Positions 7,737 to 16,791 are shown, numbered from the stretch's first letter. The stretch is DNA of 64,000 nt from Desulfomonile tiedjei (GCA_016218715.1 JACRDG010000112.1:62001-126000); one strand, 5' to 3'. Notes: generated by a model from the letters alone, not told the origin. A program made the numbers and translations.

Positions 7737-9838
7737 GACAGGATCCTCCTTTGAACTTCGTCTTCACGGTCCTTGAGGTACATGGTGAAGCTCCCGTAAC
7801 GATCCGTGAAAACGTTGAATTCCGGTGCCACGAACGTGGTGGTATTGACCTGCTCGACGATGGCCGGGCCTTCGATCCGGTTGCCGAATTGCAGCGCCAA
7901 TCCATCGAAGACCGGTATGTCGCGAAATTCACGCTGGTTGGGCATATACACCTTGCGCTGATTCTTGTACGCGTGGGATGGGTCTTCGCCAGCGTATTTC
8001 TGTTCCTGGAATCTCGGTTTTTCGGTCGCACCGATACAGACGAGTCTCATGTTGATCAACTCGACCGGTGTCCCCTGATCTTCCAGCGAATAACCGTACA
8101 GGGCATTATGTGCGGGATGGAACCGCTTCGCCATCGCGTCGATATCGAAACGGTCTACTTCTTGTGCGGTTACAAAGACCTCCACCTCGTGGTACTGTTT
8201 GACGTACCGCAAATCGAGCGAGTACCGATACTCGATATCCGACTCCTTGATCCCCTCGGAAAGGATAAGCTGTTTCCCTTCTCTCTTCATCTCGTCGAAG
8301 AGGCGGCCGAATACCTGGGGATCGGCGTTTTGCAGCAGGACTGCATATGTCCTGACGAAGTTGTGCTTCAGGTCCGACATAAGCATACCCGCAGCGCAGA
8401 ATATCGAGGATTCTCTCGGAACGATGAGCACGGGATTTTCCAGTTCCAGCGCGATCATGCAGGCATGATTCGGCCCTGCTCCGCCTGCCACCACCAGCGG
8501 AAAGTCCCTCGGGTCCTGGCCGTGTTTGACCGCGACCTCCCGGACCGCTGCGGCCATGTTCACGTTGATCACCTTGTACATGCCCGCTGCAGCTTCGTAC
8601 AGGTCGTAGCCCATTCGCTTGGCTATCTTCTCTTCAACGGCCTTCTTGGCACGATCCGGATAGAGCGGCATCCTTCCACCCGCGAAATAGTTCGGGTCGA
8701 GGTAGCCCAGAATAAGGTCCGCGTCGGTGCAAGCCGGTTCTTCTCCACCAAGCCCGTAGCAGGCCGGCCCTGGATCGGACGACGCGCTCTGCGGTCCCAT
8801 CCTCAAGAGGCCTCCCTCGTCGATCCATCCGATGGAGCCGCCTCCCGCGCCGATGGTCACCACATTGAGCATGGGTAAGGCCAATCTCAACCGATTGATC
8901 TCTCCGACGCTCGTGGTAAAGGGTCTGGCATCCTTGATCAGCGCGCAGTCGAAGGAAGTGCCCCCCATGTCCATGGTGATACAGTCCCGATATTCCTGGA
9001 TGCCCGCGTACACGACCCCGGCGACCGGGCCTCCGGCGGGGCCTGAAAGGAGCGTCGTTGCTGCGTGTTCCATCGCAATTTTCGGGGAGATGACCCCGCC
9101 GTTGGACTGCATGATGAGGAGCACGTTGGGAAACCCGGCTTCTTCGAGCTTTTTCAGGAGGCTTTCCAGGTATCGCTTGAGGGTAGGCCCAACATACGCA
9201 TTGAGCACCGTGGTGGAGACCCTGTCGTAGAAGCGAATCGCGGGGAGCACATCGGTGGAAACCGACAGGTACGCGTCGGGGAGCACTTCCCGGATGATCC
9301 GCGCAGCACGATCCTCGTGATCGCGGTTGGCAAAGGAATTCATGAAGCAGACCGCGACGGCCTGTACCCCCTGCTGCTTGAAAAATTCAGCCCGGCGCCT
9401 CACCTCTTCTTCTTCCAGGGGCGCTCTCTCGCTCCCCGCGTAATCGAGCCGTCCGGTCACGGGCAAGCGGAGATATCGAGGTACAAGCGGTTCCACATTC
9501 GTGTACCGGTTGTTGTATTGTTCTTCCCTGATACCGCGTCGCATTTCGAGGGCGTCCCTCACCCCGTCGGTCGTAACCAGCCCAGTCTTGGCACCGCGAT
9601 ACGTGAGAACCGCATTGGTCGTGACAGTGGTTCCGTGAACGATCACCTCCACCGCACCGAGGAAGGCTTTCAGCGGCATCCCCTCGTCCTGCGCCATCTC
9701 GGCAATTCCTTGCATCGTGGCGATGGACGGGTCCTTGGGTGTCGACAGGACCTTGTATGTCGAGAAATGCCCATCCGAGCGGGTCAGGAGGAAGTCGGTG
9801 AAAGTGCCTCCAACATCGATGCCGATTTTGTATTTCAT
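7733..9838 (-). CDS. Hydantoinase A/oxoprolinase family ATP-binding protein (HyuA-like; possible carboxylase subunit)
   Basis: 701 residues from ATG 9838, chosen because GAGG lies five bases upstream and the protein then begins directly with the beta strand leading to the phosphate motif DVGGTFTDF (residues 7-15). The second nucleotide motif MGGTSFDCALI and the block GAGGGSIGWIDEGG are typical of the HyuA ASKHA fold. It is the first gene of a four-gene operon (HyuA, HyuB, CoA ligase, GGCT-like) behind a good sigma-70 promoter. Family members phosphorylate a carbonyl or imide substrate before hydrolysis or carboxylation. Acetophenone-carboxylase-like function is inferred from the ligase neighbour; N-methylhydantoinase or oxoprolinase remain possible. 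Confidence 0.88.
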   Translation of the reverse strand: MKYKIGIDVGGTFTDFLLTRSDGHFSTYKVLSTPKDPSIATMQGIAEMAQDEGMPLKAFLGAVEVIVHGTTVTTNAVLTYRGAKTGLVTTDGVRDALEMRRGIREEQYNNRYTNVEPLVPRYLRLPVTGRLDYAGSERAPLEEEEVRRRAEFFKQQGVQAVAVCFMNSFANRDHEDRAARIIREVLPDAYLSVSTDVLPAIRFYDRVSTTVLNAYVGPTLKRYLESLLKKLEEAGFPNVLLIMQSNGGVISPKIAMEHAATTLLSGPAGGPVAGVVYAGIQEYRDCITMDMGGTSFDCALIKDARPFTTSVGEINRLRLALPMLNVVTIGAGGGSIGWIDEGGLLRMGPQSASSDPGPACYGLGGEEPACTDADLILGYLDPNYFAGGRMPLYPDRAKKAVEEKIAKRMGYDLYEAAAGMYKVINVNMAAAVREVAVKHGQDPRDFPLVVAGGAGPNHACMIALELENPVLIVPRESSIFCAAGMLMSDLKHNFVRTYAVLLQNADPQVFGRLFDEMKREGKQLILSEGIKESDIEYRYSLDLRYVKQYHEVEVFVTAQEVDRFDIDAMAKRFHPAHNALYGYSLEDQGTPVELINMRLVCIGATEKPRFQEQKYAGEDPSHAYKNQRKVYMPNQREFRDIPVFDGLALQFGNRIEGPAIVEQVNTTTFVAPEFNVFTDRYGSFTMYLKDREDEVQRRILS

Positions 9839-9904
9839 GGCAGCCTCGTATGTGGTGAAGACCAAAAGCAGTCCGGGTAAAAGATGCGGTGACAGGAAGT
9901 AAGC

Positions 9905-9933
9905 ATATTAGAATGCGGGTCTCGCGTTGTCAA
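9905..9933 (-). promoter_or_regulatory. Sigma-70 type promoter for the hydantoinase operon
   Basis: On the minus strand TTGACA (9933-9928) is followed after 17 bases by TAATAT (9910-9905). The predicted transcript would start near 9898 and give a leader of about 60 nt before the ATG at 9838. The -35 is perfect; the -10 matches four of six positions. Confidence 0.55.
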
Positions 9934-10011
9934 CGTTGAAGCAGGCCCGCATCCTTGGCCAACGTCATATCTCGTTCGGCATGAAAGCCCTGGCGAGCCC
10001 GAACGGGGGAC

Positions 10012-11373
10012 TCAGCGAGAAGCCTGCCGGTCGGAACAGATCTCGAAGAGAACCTTCTCGAGGAGCGCCTGGGGTGCATGAGAGCCCATACGGGTCGATT
10101 TCATCAGGATGTCGGTCTCGAGCAGGGCCTCCAGGGAGCGAAGTAATTTCTCCATGGTGAACTTTTGGGCATCCTTGAGGTACAGGTAGAGCGCGTAATC
10201 GTTCCCGGAGAGCAACTGGAACTTCCCCTTCTTCATGAGGCCGGGATTCTCTTCACGGACCTTCTGAAGGACCCCCTTGAATCGGGGAAAGGCCATTCCG
10301 GGCTGCCAGGATGAGCGGAATACGGTAAACAACAGCTCCCTGGCGACCATCAGCTTCCGCACCTCGTTGGCCATCGAAGCAAGAGTCTGGAGCGGATGCG
10401 ATACGACCTTGAGGTTCTCGTGAAGCGCAGGAAGGCACTTGCGGATGTCCCCGGTTCGGATTGCGCCGTTCAGCTCGAAGAAGGCTGCTTCGTGGAAGTC
10501 AGAGAAGACACTCTCGACATCCTGCTCGGTTACTTCCGTCCGCGGGCCGAGGTATCCGATCAATTTTTGCAGCTCCGAGTGGAGCTGGCGCAGTTCCTTG
10601 CCGGAACGGGAGTACATCTTCTCCAGTGCCCTGCCGGCAATGGTCTTGCCTGCCGCGGACAGGGCGCTGCGAACGCGCTCGTCGAAGAATGATCTTTCGA
10701 GTCCGGTGCCGTATTTCTCCTCGCGTGCCGCGCACTCGACCACGCGCCCGCGCTGTTCCACGACTTTGAACAGCTTCTTCCGTTTGTCCACCACAGCGGC
10801 GGTGAAGATCAGGAGCGTGCCCTCGGGAAGGTCGGAGAGGATGATCTCTTCCAGAACCGCCTCGTCTGTCCTGGATTCCGGGACCTTCCCTTCAGCGAGA
10901 AATTCTCGGCTAACGAGCGTCAGGGTTCCCCGATCCTCCCGGAGGACCGCATCGCCGAAAACGTCGGCGACGGACTCGGGAGCCTGCCGCAACTCCTCCG
11001 CGTCTACCCCGGCAAGGCTTAGTAACTGGCTGAGGACTTTGAACGCGGCCTTTCGATCGCCGGCCTTCCATGAGTCCATGACTTTCGTTACGAGCTTGGT
11101 CTGGTCGGTCCGCCCCATGAACGCGGTAGTCTGCTCGACCACCACCACGCGGGCGTCGCCGAAGAGCGAAGAGGTGAAAAGCTGAGTGGAGAGTTCGGCC
11201 AGATCGAGACGGCCGCCGTCGAGCACCACGAGATTCGTTTCTCGGAGCTGCTGGGCGAGAGTGTTATCGACAATCCGGTGGACCTGCTCCTTTACCAGGA
11301 ATTCATCCCCATGAAAGAGGAACAGGCTCGTGGATCTCTCGTTTTGATGATCTTGTCCCGCTAGCTTCTTCAT
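10012..11373 (-). CDS. holA: DNA polymerase III delta subunit (clamp loader), with an internal insertion
   Basis: 453 residues. The N-terminal block (SLFLFHGDEFLVKEQVHRIV), the VVVVEQ strand, the segment SGKELRQLHSELQKLIGYLG and the C-terminal helical collar domain (MKKGKFQLLSGNDYALYLYLKDAQKF) match HolA, which opens the beta sliding clamp. HolA proteins are usually about 330-350 residues; the extra length lies at about residues 110-200 between core strands of the ATPase-like domain. The start at 11373 is a plain ATG 58 bases after the tatA stop, so holA is probably transcribed with tatA from the promoter at 11680-11708. Confidence 0.88.
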   Translation of the reverse strand: MKKLAGQDHQNERSTSLFLFHGDEFLVKEQVHRIVDNTLAQQLRETNLVVLDGGRLDLAELSTQLFTSSLFGDARVVVVEQTTAFMGRTDQTKLVTKVMDSWKAGDRKAAFKVLSQLLSLAGVDAEELRQAPESVADVFGDAVLREDRGTLTLVSREFLAEGKVPESRTDEAVLEEIILSDLPEGTLLIFTAAVVDKRKKLFKVVEQRGRVVECAAREEKYGTGLERSFFDERVRSALSAAGKTIAGRALEKMYSRSGKELRQLHSELQKLIGYLGPRTEVTEQDVESVFSDFHEAAFFELNGAIRTGDIRKCLPALHENLKVVSHPLQTLASMANEVRKLMVARELLFTVFRSSWQPGMAFPRFKGVLQKVREENPGLMKKGKFQLLSGNDYALYLYLKDAQKFTMEKLLRSLEALLETDILMKSTRMGSHAPQALLEKVLFEICSDRQASR

Positions 11374-11431
11374 GGCGACGAGGCAGGCTCAGGTTGCACG
11401 GGAGGTTTGAAGGCGCTTCTGTAGCACTCCG

Positions 11432-11614
11432 TTACTTGCGTTCGGTCTTCTGCACGGGAGCTTCGACAGGAGCCGGTTCTTCGCCGTCCACGGCTTGTTT
11501 GAAGCTCTTGATTCCCTTTCCGACCCCTCCCATGATTTCCGGGATTCGCTTAGCGCCGAAGACCACAACGACAATAAGAAGAATGAGTACAAGCTCCATG
11601 GGGCCTGGTAGCAT
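11432..11614 (-). CDS. tatA: Twin-arginine translocase protein TatA/TatE
   Basis: 60 residues from ATG 11614, with AGGAGG seven bases upstream; the frame could begin ten codons earlier but that part lacks a ribosome site. A single N-terminal membrane helix (ELVLILLIVVVVFGAKRIPE) runs into the family hinge FGAKRIPE, an amphipathic helix (MGGVGKGIKSFKQAV) and a charged tail. It would form the pore-like oligomer that exports folded Tat substrates across the inner membrane. No tatB or tatC adjoins it. holA follows on the same strand. Confidence 0.92.
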   Translation of the reverse strand: MLPGPMELVLILLIVVVVFGAKRIPEIMGGVGKGIKSFKQAVDGEEPAPVEAPVQKTERK

Positions 11615-11679
11615 TGGGTTTCCTCCTGACTGTTGCAAGGTCACGTTTTTTTTCAGAACTTTTGAGAACCAGCAGAGTC

Positions 11680-11708
11680 ATTATAGGGAAGAAATAGACA
11701 CGCGTCAA
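11680..11708 (-). promoter_or_regulatory. Sigma-70 promoter for tatA-holA
   Basis: Minus strand TTGACG (11708-11703), a 17-base spacer, and perfect TATAAT (11685-11680). The start point would be near 11673, leaving about 60 nt before the tatA ATG. The rest of the 325-base divergent gap 11615-11939 shows no other convincing element. Confidence 0.65.
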
Positions 11709-11939
11709 ATGTTCCAATGGGATGGGAAATTCGCGCGGCATCGGACATTAGCATCCGATTCCGGTCAGTGCCGCGGGAGCGCCGTATGACAGGCTCCCGG
11801 GGGTTGACCGGGGTTGGAGCCTGTCGGATTCCGTACAGGTCGGTGGGGTACCTTGGGAAAACGACGGAGTCAAGTTATTGATATATCATCACAGCTTCCG
11901 TCGCGCTGTGGTTGGCACTCGCATTGCAAGGAGAGGGGT

Positions 11940-12236
11940 ATGATAAAAAACAAGGAAGGCATAATGAGCCAGAAAAAAGAAAATAGCGATTGCACCCCCG
12001 ATCGGCAGGAAGAAATCATTGCGACACTCATCAATCCTATCCATGTCTTTTCCGGCGCGGTGTCTCCCAAGGACTTCATCAACGCGCAGAAGCAGTTACT
12101 CCGGGACTTTGGCGAGGACATCTACTTCAATTGGCAGCTCGAGATCCTTCATGCTGAAATTGCTTCCATCATTGAAGAGATCAAGCTCGAAAACAGCGGT
12201 CCTCGTCCGAACACCACCGTCATGGGTCAGGCATAG
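11940..12236 (+). CDS. Small protein of unknown function
   Basis: A 98-residue soluble protein from ATG 11940, with AAGGAG about eight bases upstream; a second Met eight codons later (MSQKK) is an alternative start. The N-terminus is lysine-rich and the rest is mixed alpha-helical with acidic segments such as ASIIEEIKLE. I recognise no domain. There is no membrane segment or signal peptide. It is divergent from tatA and stands alone. The good ribosome site and sensible composition support a real gene. Confidence 0.6.
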   Translation: MIKNKEGIMSQKKENSDCTPDRQEEIIATLINPIHVFSGAVSPKDFINAQKQLLRDFGEDIYFNWQLEILHAEIASIIEEIKLENSGPRPNTTVMGQA

Positions 12237-12399
12237 ATCCAAGACGTCCTGAAGTCCCGTCAAGCAATATAGGGTTCGGGCACCGTAGATCACCCATCAA
12301 CCTCCTGCCTTTATGGCCACAGTGGGACTCCGCAATGGAGGAAGAGGTCGCCGGCGGAGGGGTGCTGAAACTCCTCTCCGCGCTCGAAAACTACGCAAG
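12237..12399. other. Untranslated stretch between the 98-residue gene and a terminator
   Basis: 163 bases separate the stop from a strong + strand terminator. It includes a purine-rich stretch and a hairpin GGAGGGG/CTCCTCTCC (about 12354-12380). It is either a long 3' UTR or a small RNA ending at the terminator; no known RNA family is recognised. Confidence 0.25.
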
Positions 12400-12430
12400 G
12401 CCGGGAACCGATCCGTTCCCGGCTTTTTTT
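12400..12430 (+). terminator. Rho-independent terminator
   Basis: Nine-base perfect stem GCCGGGAAC (12400-12408) and GTTCCCGGC (12415-12423) with a six-base loop, followed by seven T. It ends transcription from the small gene at 11940-12236 or from a small RNA before the convergent YfdX-like gene. Confidence 0.85.
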
Positions 12431-12473
12431 GTGCCTTCTCGGCCAGGTTTGTTGCATGGCTGGGAGCGTGCGT

Positions 12474-13376
12474 TCAGGGCAAGTTCACCACCTTTTCCCA
12501 CAGCCCGTGGACTGCTTCCGCGGCCCCTTCTTTCTTCTGGTCTATTCTTGAAGCCAGGTCCTTTATTTCATCCGTCACACGCCGCGCCTTGTCTGAGACC
12601 CCTTCACCAGTCTGTGCCGTATAGGCTTCCACTGATGAAGCAGCCTTCTGCAGTGCTTCTTTGGCCTCTTTGTAATCCTTTTGCGCCAGCTTCCTCGATG
12701 CACTCATCAATTCCCAGCGCGCCTTGGCCAGGGGGAGTTCCTGTTCGTCGTACTCGCAGATCACATCCTCCGGGATCGTGGCGAGCGCCTTGTCCGCGGC
12801 CTCGATATCTTTCTTCTTCAGCGCGGTGTCGGCAGCCTCCAGATAATACTTGGCGTCCGGGACGTTCAGCGTCACGGTGGTGTATTGCAGTTGATAGTCG
12901 CCCGATGCCCCGGCCGATTCCGCAGCCTGGCTTGACCCCTCCCGTCTGGCGCGCTTGATCGAAAAGAGGAGCGAGTTCGTTTCGTCCAGTTCCGGGTACA
13001 CCGGAACGAGCAACTGTTTTACGTTTTCTTCGTCCTGGTAGGTGAGGTTCCCGGATCTGATGACCGAGGTAACCTTGGCGGTCGGCACCGCGTTCTCGAT
13101 GATCCGAGCCAGTTTCAGCGCCTTGTCCACATTGCCCGCTGCTGCGTCGTATTGCCGATACCTGAGGCCTGATCTCGCAAGATCCACATGGCGGAGGAGC
13201 TTTCCCGCTGCATAGGAAACCGCCGCTTTCTCCCTGGTGCTGAGCCTTCCTTCCGGCACGACCTTTACTCCGGCGCTGATGCGGTCCTGGGCCTGAGCGG
13301 TGGAGACCGTCGGAGACTGCCCCAGCAGAAAAGCGAGCACCAAGGTTAGGGCCGGACCTACCATATTTCTCGTCAT
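12474..13376 (-). CDS. Exported YfdX family protein
   Basis: 300 residues from ATG 13376, with AGGGAG about nine bases upstream; the longer upstream frame is not needed. Residues 1-30 form a signal peptide (LTLVLAFLLGQ) cleaved near STAQAQ. The mature protein is helical and lysine/alanine rich, with the YfdX-type blocks LSTREKAAVSYAAGKLLRHV, a YLEAADTALKKKD segment and a repeat-like helical C-terminus. YfdX in enterobacteria belongs to an acid-stress (EvgA) regulon and no enzyme activity is established. Probably periplasmic. It has no operon partner. Confidence 0.78.
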   Translation of the reverse strand: MTRNMVGPALTLVLAFLLGQSPTVSTAQAQDRISAGVKVVPEGRLSTREKAAVSYAAGKLLRHVDLARSGLRYRQYDAAAGNVDKALKLARIIENAVPTAKVTSVIRSGNLTYQDEENVKQLLVPVYPELDETNSLLFSIKRARREGSSQAAESAGASGDYQLQYTTVTLNVPDAKYYLEAADTALKKKDIEAADKALATIPEDVICEYDEQELPLAKARWELMSASRKLAQKDYKEAKEALQKAASSVEAYTAQTGEGVSDKARRVTDEIKDLASRIDQKKEGAAEAVHGLWEKVVNLP

Positions 13377-13675
13377 CAGAATCGCTCCCTCTGAGGAATT
13401 GTATCCCGTCGCAATTTCAGGCGGTTGCCTGGTCCTGGTGAACCACTGCTCTGTCGGATTCCCAGGGGATCCCTGCGGTTTTGGACCCGTCCGTCGATGA
13501 ACGGTTACCAAAAATATGCAACCTGTGCCACAATATAAAAGAGTGCGGGAAGGGTTTGGTGGTTCGGGCTCGCCGAAAGGTTCCCACAACGCGCTTTGGC
13601 TTGGGGTGTATGGCGGTTCAGTGAGGAATTTCGTCACGTTCAGTTCGACGGCGGTCGAAACGAGGGGGACTTCAG

Positions 13676-14344
13676 ATGTTTACCGTTACCGATGGATGGA
13701 AGGAGGCGTATCCCGGCGCGCATGCCGGAATCCTCGTCATGCGGGACGTTGCCAACCCCGACCGGCATCCGGAGCTGGATCGACTCAAAGGAGAACTGGA
13801 GGAAGACCTGCGAAGCCTGTTCAAGGACCTCGGCGAGCTTAAATCGCTGGGGCCCATAAAGGCGTACCAGGCTTACTACAAGCGTTTCAAGAAGACGTAC
13901 CACGTGGTGCAGCAGCTCGAGTCGGTCCTGTTCAAGGGAAAGCCCATTCCACGGGTCGCTGCGCTGGTGGAAGCCATGTTCATGGCCGAGCTGCGGAACA
14001 TGCTCCTCACCGCAGGCCACGACCTGGACCTGACCCGTGTTCCCCTCAAGGTGGACATCGCGCAGGGGACCGAACAGTACACGAGGATCAACGGGCAGGA
14101 ACAGGTCTTGAAGCCGCGCGACATGATGATTTCCGACCGGGAAGGGGTCATCTCCTCGGTGATTTACGGTCCTGACCGGCGCACGATGATAAACCCCGAC
14201 ACGCGCAACGCGGTCTTCACCTGTTACGCGGTTCCCGGCGTGACGCGGCAAGCGGTCGAACAGCATCTGCAGGGGATCGAGGCGAACGTTAGAGTCTTCA
14301 GCCCCAACGCCTCGGTGGAACTGATGACCGTGTTCAGCGCGTAG
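13676..14344 (+). CDS. B3/B4 tRNA-binding domain protein
   Basis: 222 residues. The sequence matches stand-alone B3/B4 proteins, a domain shared with the beta subunit of phenylalanyl-tRNA synthetase: an N-terminal strand with AHAGILVMRDVAN, then helical YYKRFKKTYHVVQQLES and GKPIPRVAALVEAMFMAEL, and a C-terminal DRRTMINPDTRNAVFTCYAVPGV block. A purine-rich AGGGGG lies about seven bases before the ATG. Some relatives have been proposed to act on mischarged tRNA or to bind amino acids; the exact role is unknown. It is transcribed towards the dehydratase operon and alone. Confidence 0.8.
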   Translation: MFTVTDGWKEAYPGAHAGILVMRDVANPDRHPELDRLKGELEEDLRSLFKDLGELKSLGPIKAYQAYYKRFKKTYHVVQQLESVLFKGKPIPRVAALVEAMFMAELRNMLLTAGHDLDLTRVPLKVDIAQGTEQYTRINGQEQVLKPRDMMISDREGVISSVIYGPDRRTMINPDTRNAVFTCYAVPGVTRQAVEQHLQGIEANVRVFSPNASVELMTVFSA

Positions 14345-14431
14345 GAGTGGATGCAAACCCCGTGAGTCTTTGGAGCCCTAGTCTGCATGGGAGAGCGAAA
14401 AGAATTTCCCTCGTACCTGCTTTTAGGCCGG

Positions 14432-15640
14432 TCACCCGCTGCGACGCGATGAGCTGAGCAGCTCGATGAAGCTGTCGATCTGGTTTTCCAGCGACTCGAT
14501 GGTGTACAGCCTCGGGTCGTTGTGGTCTGCTTCCAGGATCACCCCGGGAATGCCGGTACGTTCCGTCACCGCGGCACGGACCTCGGGGATGTCCTGGGAG
14601 AGGAATTTGCAGCTCCGGTTCGAGTGATACAGATAGCCGTCGAGACCGAATTCCTTTCCCATGGTCGCGTACTCGTCGATCCTGCGCTGCAGGTGCAGGT
14701 TGGCAGTGTAGAGGTACTGCTCGGTCCAGTCCTTGAACGGATCGTCCGCTCCCACCGCGAGCCGCGCCCAGGCCCACGTGTACAGAGACGCTACCAGGCA
14801 TGCGCCCCGTTCTTCCAGGAAGGTGGACAGCCGGCGAAGCTCGGGCCAGAGCGGCAGATTGTCCCAGAAGAGCCGGAATCGCTCGTTTTCGATCGCTCCG
14901 ACCCCTGCCTGGACCCTTTGATCGAGTTCCTCGCCCAGCTCTCGGTAGAAGTCCACGGCTTCCTGCGTCCCCCGCTGCGCCACGATGGGGGCCATGGAAA
15001 TGAACTGATCGAAGACCGTCATCGGCGAAGGTTTGTTTGCGCAGGCGGTCAAGACGCGAGTCCAAAGAACGGAAGCCTCTTGCGAGAGCCGAATCGTTTC
15101 TCTCAGCCGCGCCTGGTTGAGGCCGCGGCCGGTTATGGTTTCGATCGTGCCGACGAGTTCCTCCAACTGGCCGCGAATGTACCGCTCCGCGGCCTCATCC
15201 TTCTCACCATGCCCGGAATGCGGCACATCGATGAGGACCATCGGCGCGTCGTACATGCGGCTAAGGACCTCGAACCATTTGGTGAGCGTCCCGCACTGGC
15301 TGTTGGATATCAACAGCAGATCCGGCTTCGGCAGGCCCCATGTGGGACTGAGTCGCAGTTTGATCGAGCCGAGATCGCACCGGGCATACGAGCAGAGGTC
15401 CATGGAGTAACCCATCCCCTCCGCGGCCTTGGCGGTCTCGGTCGAGAGGTGCCTGGCAGCCAGGATCACTGCATGGTTTTCCGGATAGATCGGGATCATG
15501 TCCATCGCGTAGATCAGTTCCACCGGAGTGAATGCGTTTACGTATGCAATGAACTTCCCATTCTGCCTCGCCGTGTGAGCGGCCGAGTAGTAATCCATGT
15601 TGATTTGCTTGAGACGTTTGAGCGTCTGAATCGGTTGCAT
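14432..15640 (-). CDS. 2-hydroxyacyl-CoA dehydratase family subunit (HgdB/FldC/BcrB type)
   Basis: 402 residues with the family N-terminal block FIAYVNAFTPVELIYAMDMIP, where the enzyme dimer and CoA sites form, and three conserved-looking cysteine positions (CSYARC and SNSQCG), expected ligands of a [4Fe-4S] cluster. Family members dehydrate 2-hydroxyacyl-CoA or reduce benzoyl-CoA through ketyl or aryl radicals, after one-electron activation by an ATP-dependent activator. It lies 14 bases behind its partner subunit (15655-16791) in one operon. The activator (HgdC or BcrA/D type) is not in this window, so it is encoded elsewhere or the pair uses another reductant. Confidence 0.87.
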   Translation of the reverse strand: MQPIQTLKRLKQINMDYYSAAHTARQNGKFIAYVNAFTPVELIYAMDMIPIYPENHAVILAARHLSTETAKAAEGMGYSMDLCSYARCDLGSIKLRLSPTWGLPKPDLLLISNSQCGTLTKWFEVLSRMYDAPMVLIDVPHSGHGEKDEAAERYIRGQLEELVGTIETITGRGLNQARLRETIRLSQEASVLWTRVLTACANKPSPMTVFDQFISMAPIVAQRGTQEAVDFYRELGEELDQRVQAGVGAIENERFRLFWDNLPLWPELRRLSTFLEERGACLVASLYTWAWARLAVGADDPFKDWTEQYLYTANLHLQRRIDEYATMGKEFGLDGYLYHSNRSCKFLSQDIPEVRAAVTERTGIPGVILEADHNDPRLYTIESLENQIDSFIELLSSSRRSG

Positions 15641-15654
15641 TGATTCTTCCTCCG

Positions 15655-16791
15655 TTAAGGCAGCTCTCCGGAGACCATCTCTTGGAAAGCCTCCAGCCGG
15701 ATGCGAATCTGTCCCAGCGAAACGCCGCGAGCCGAAGTCTCCAGCACGAGGCTGGGAATGCCCGCTTTTTCAAGCGCGACCTGAAGATCCGGCGTGTCGA
15801 ATGCCGCGGCCTCACAGAATTTCGGGTTCAAGAGCAGCACCGCTGCAGCGGTAGCCTCGCGGACCCGCGCGACGAAACCTTCCACAGCTTGGGCAGGATC
15901 GATGTGGTACCCGGGGTACGGCACGCGGCGAAGGTGGGACCGAACGATCGTTTCCATGGGGTCAAGGCTTGATTCCCCGTGCTGCTCGATGCTGCGGAAG
16001 CCTGTCACGATCTCGTCTCGGCCGATAATAAAGCCGAGGCTGTCCAGCATCTCGAGGATCCCCGGCGGATCCCAGACCTTGCCTCTCACGTACAGACGAA
16101 TCCGCGAGCTGGAATCTTCGGCTGTATGGTCCTCCCACGGCAGAGCTTCCATCCACTCCAGATGTTCTGCACGGTCGGCCCTGAGCGCTGACGCTGTCAG
16201 CAGGTTGATTCGGTCCGCGGTCCAGACTGAAGGCTGTTGCCGGTGTCGGTCGTACGCCTCCCGAAGTCGAGCGCGGCTCTTCCGGTACAGGGCCGCGGTC
16301 GAGACGAACCGGTCCGGTCCGGCAGATTCGCCGGTGAGGTTTTGCATTACTCCCGCGAAACGCTGGAATTCGGCCGTGAGATAGCTCTCGACCTTCGGAT
16401 GGCCGATCCTTTTGGGGATGCGGAGAAACTCGTTGGCCATGTCCGGGAAGCAGCGATCCCAGATATGGAAGAGATTGCGAGTCGTATCACAGACATAGGG
16501 TATTACCATACCGTCGAGCACGGCCAGATCGCCTCGGAGGCCCAGTTCCAGCGCGCCCATGGCGTGGTTGCACGTGTACCCGGGTATGTGGGCTTGGGCA
16601 TGGGATGCATAGATGCCCGCTCCCTCGATGGCGACCGGCAGAGCCCCGGCGGCATGGATAATCTCTTCCGGCACGTCCGGAAGCAAGTGCCCGACTACCT
16701 TACCCCGGGTCCGCTCCTTCCACGCCCGGGCATACTCCCATGGGTTCTGCATCACGTCTCGAAAGGGTTTCCACGGATCTTCAACACTCAT
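15655..16791 (-). CDS. 2-hydroxyacyl-CoA dehydratase family subunit (partner)
   Basis: 378 residues from ATG 16791, with GGAG seven bases upstream; an in-frame ATG directly before it and a TTG at 16809 are alternatives with worse spacing. It has the family signature VVGHLLPDVPEEIIHAAGALPVAI split over residues 32-57, a CNHAMG motif, CDTTRNLFH and NPKFCEAAAFD, giving cysteine ligands for an FeS cluster. It is a distant paralogue of the downstream gene, as in heterodimeric dehydratases and reductases. Whether the substrate is aromatic or aliphatic cannot be read; the neighbourhood has an SDR dehydrogenase upstream on the same strand. Confidence 0.87.
   Translation of the reverse strand: MSVEDPWKPFRDVMQNPWEYARAWKERTRGKVVGHLLPDVPEEIIHAAGALPVAIEGAGIYASHAQAHIPGYTCNHAMGALELGLRGDLAVLDGMVIPYVCDTTRNLFHIWDRCFPDMANEFLRIPKRIGHPKVESYLTAEFQRFAGVMQNLTGESAGPDRFVSTAALYRKSRARLREAYDRHRQQPSVWTADRINLLTASALRADRAEHLEWMEALPWEDHTAEDSSSRIRLYVRGKVWDPPGILEMLDSLGFIIGRDEIVTGFRSIEQHGESSLDPMETIVRSHLRRVPYPGYHIDPAQAVEGFVARVREATAAAVLLLNPKFCEAAAFDTPDLQVALEKAGIPSLVLETSARGVSLGQIRIRLEAFQEMVSGELP

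Noticed and set aside
13515-13535. Sigma-54-like TGGCAC..TTGCA on the minus strand upstream of the YfdX-like gene
   Set aside because: GG and GC are only eight bases apart rather than ten.
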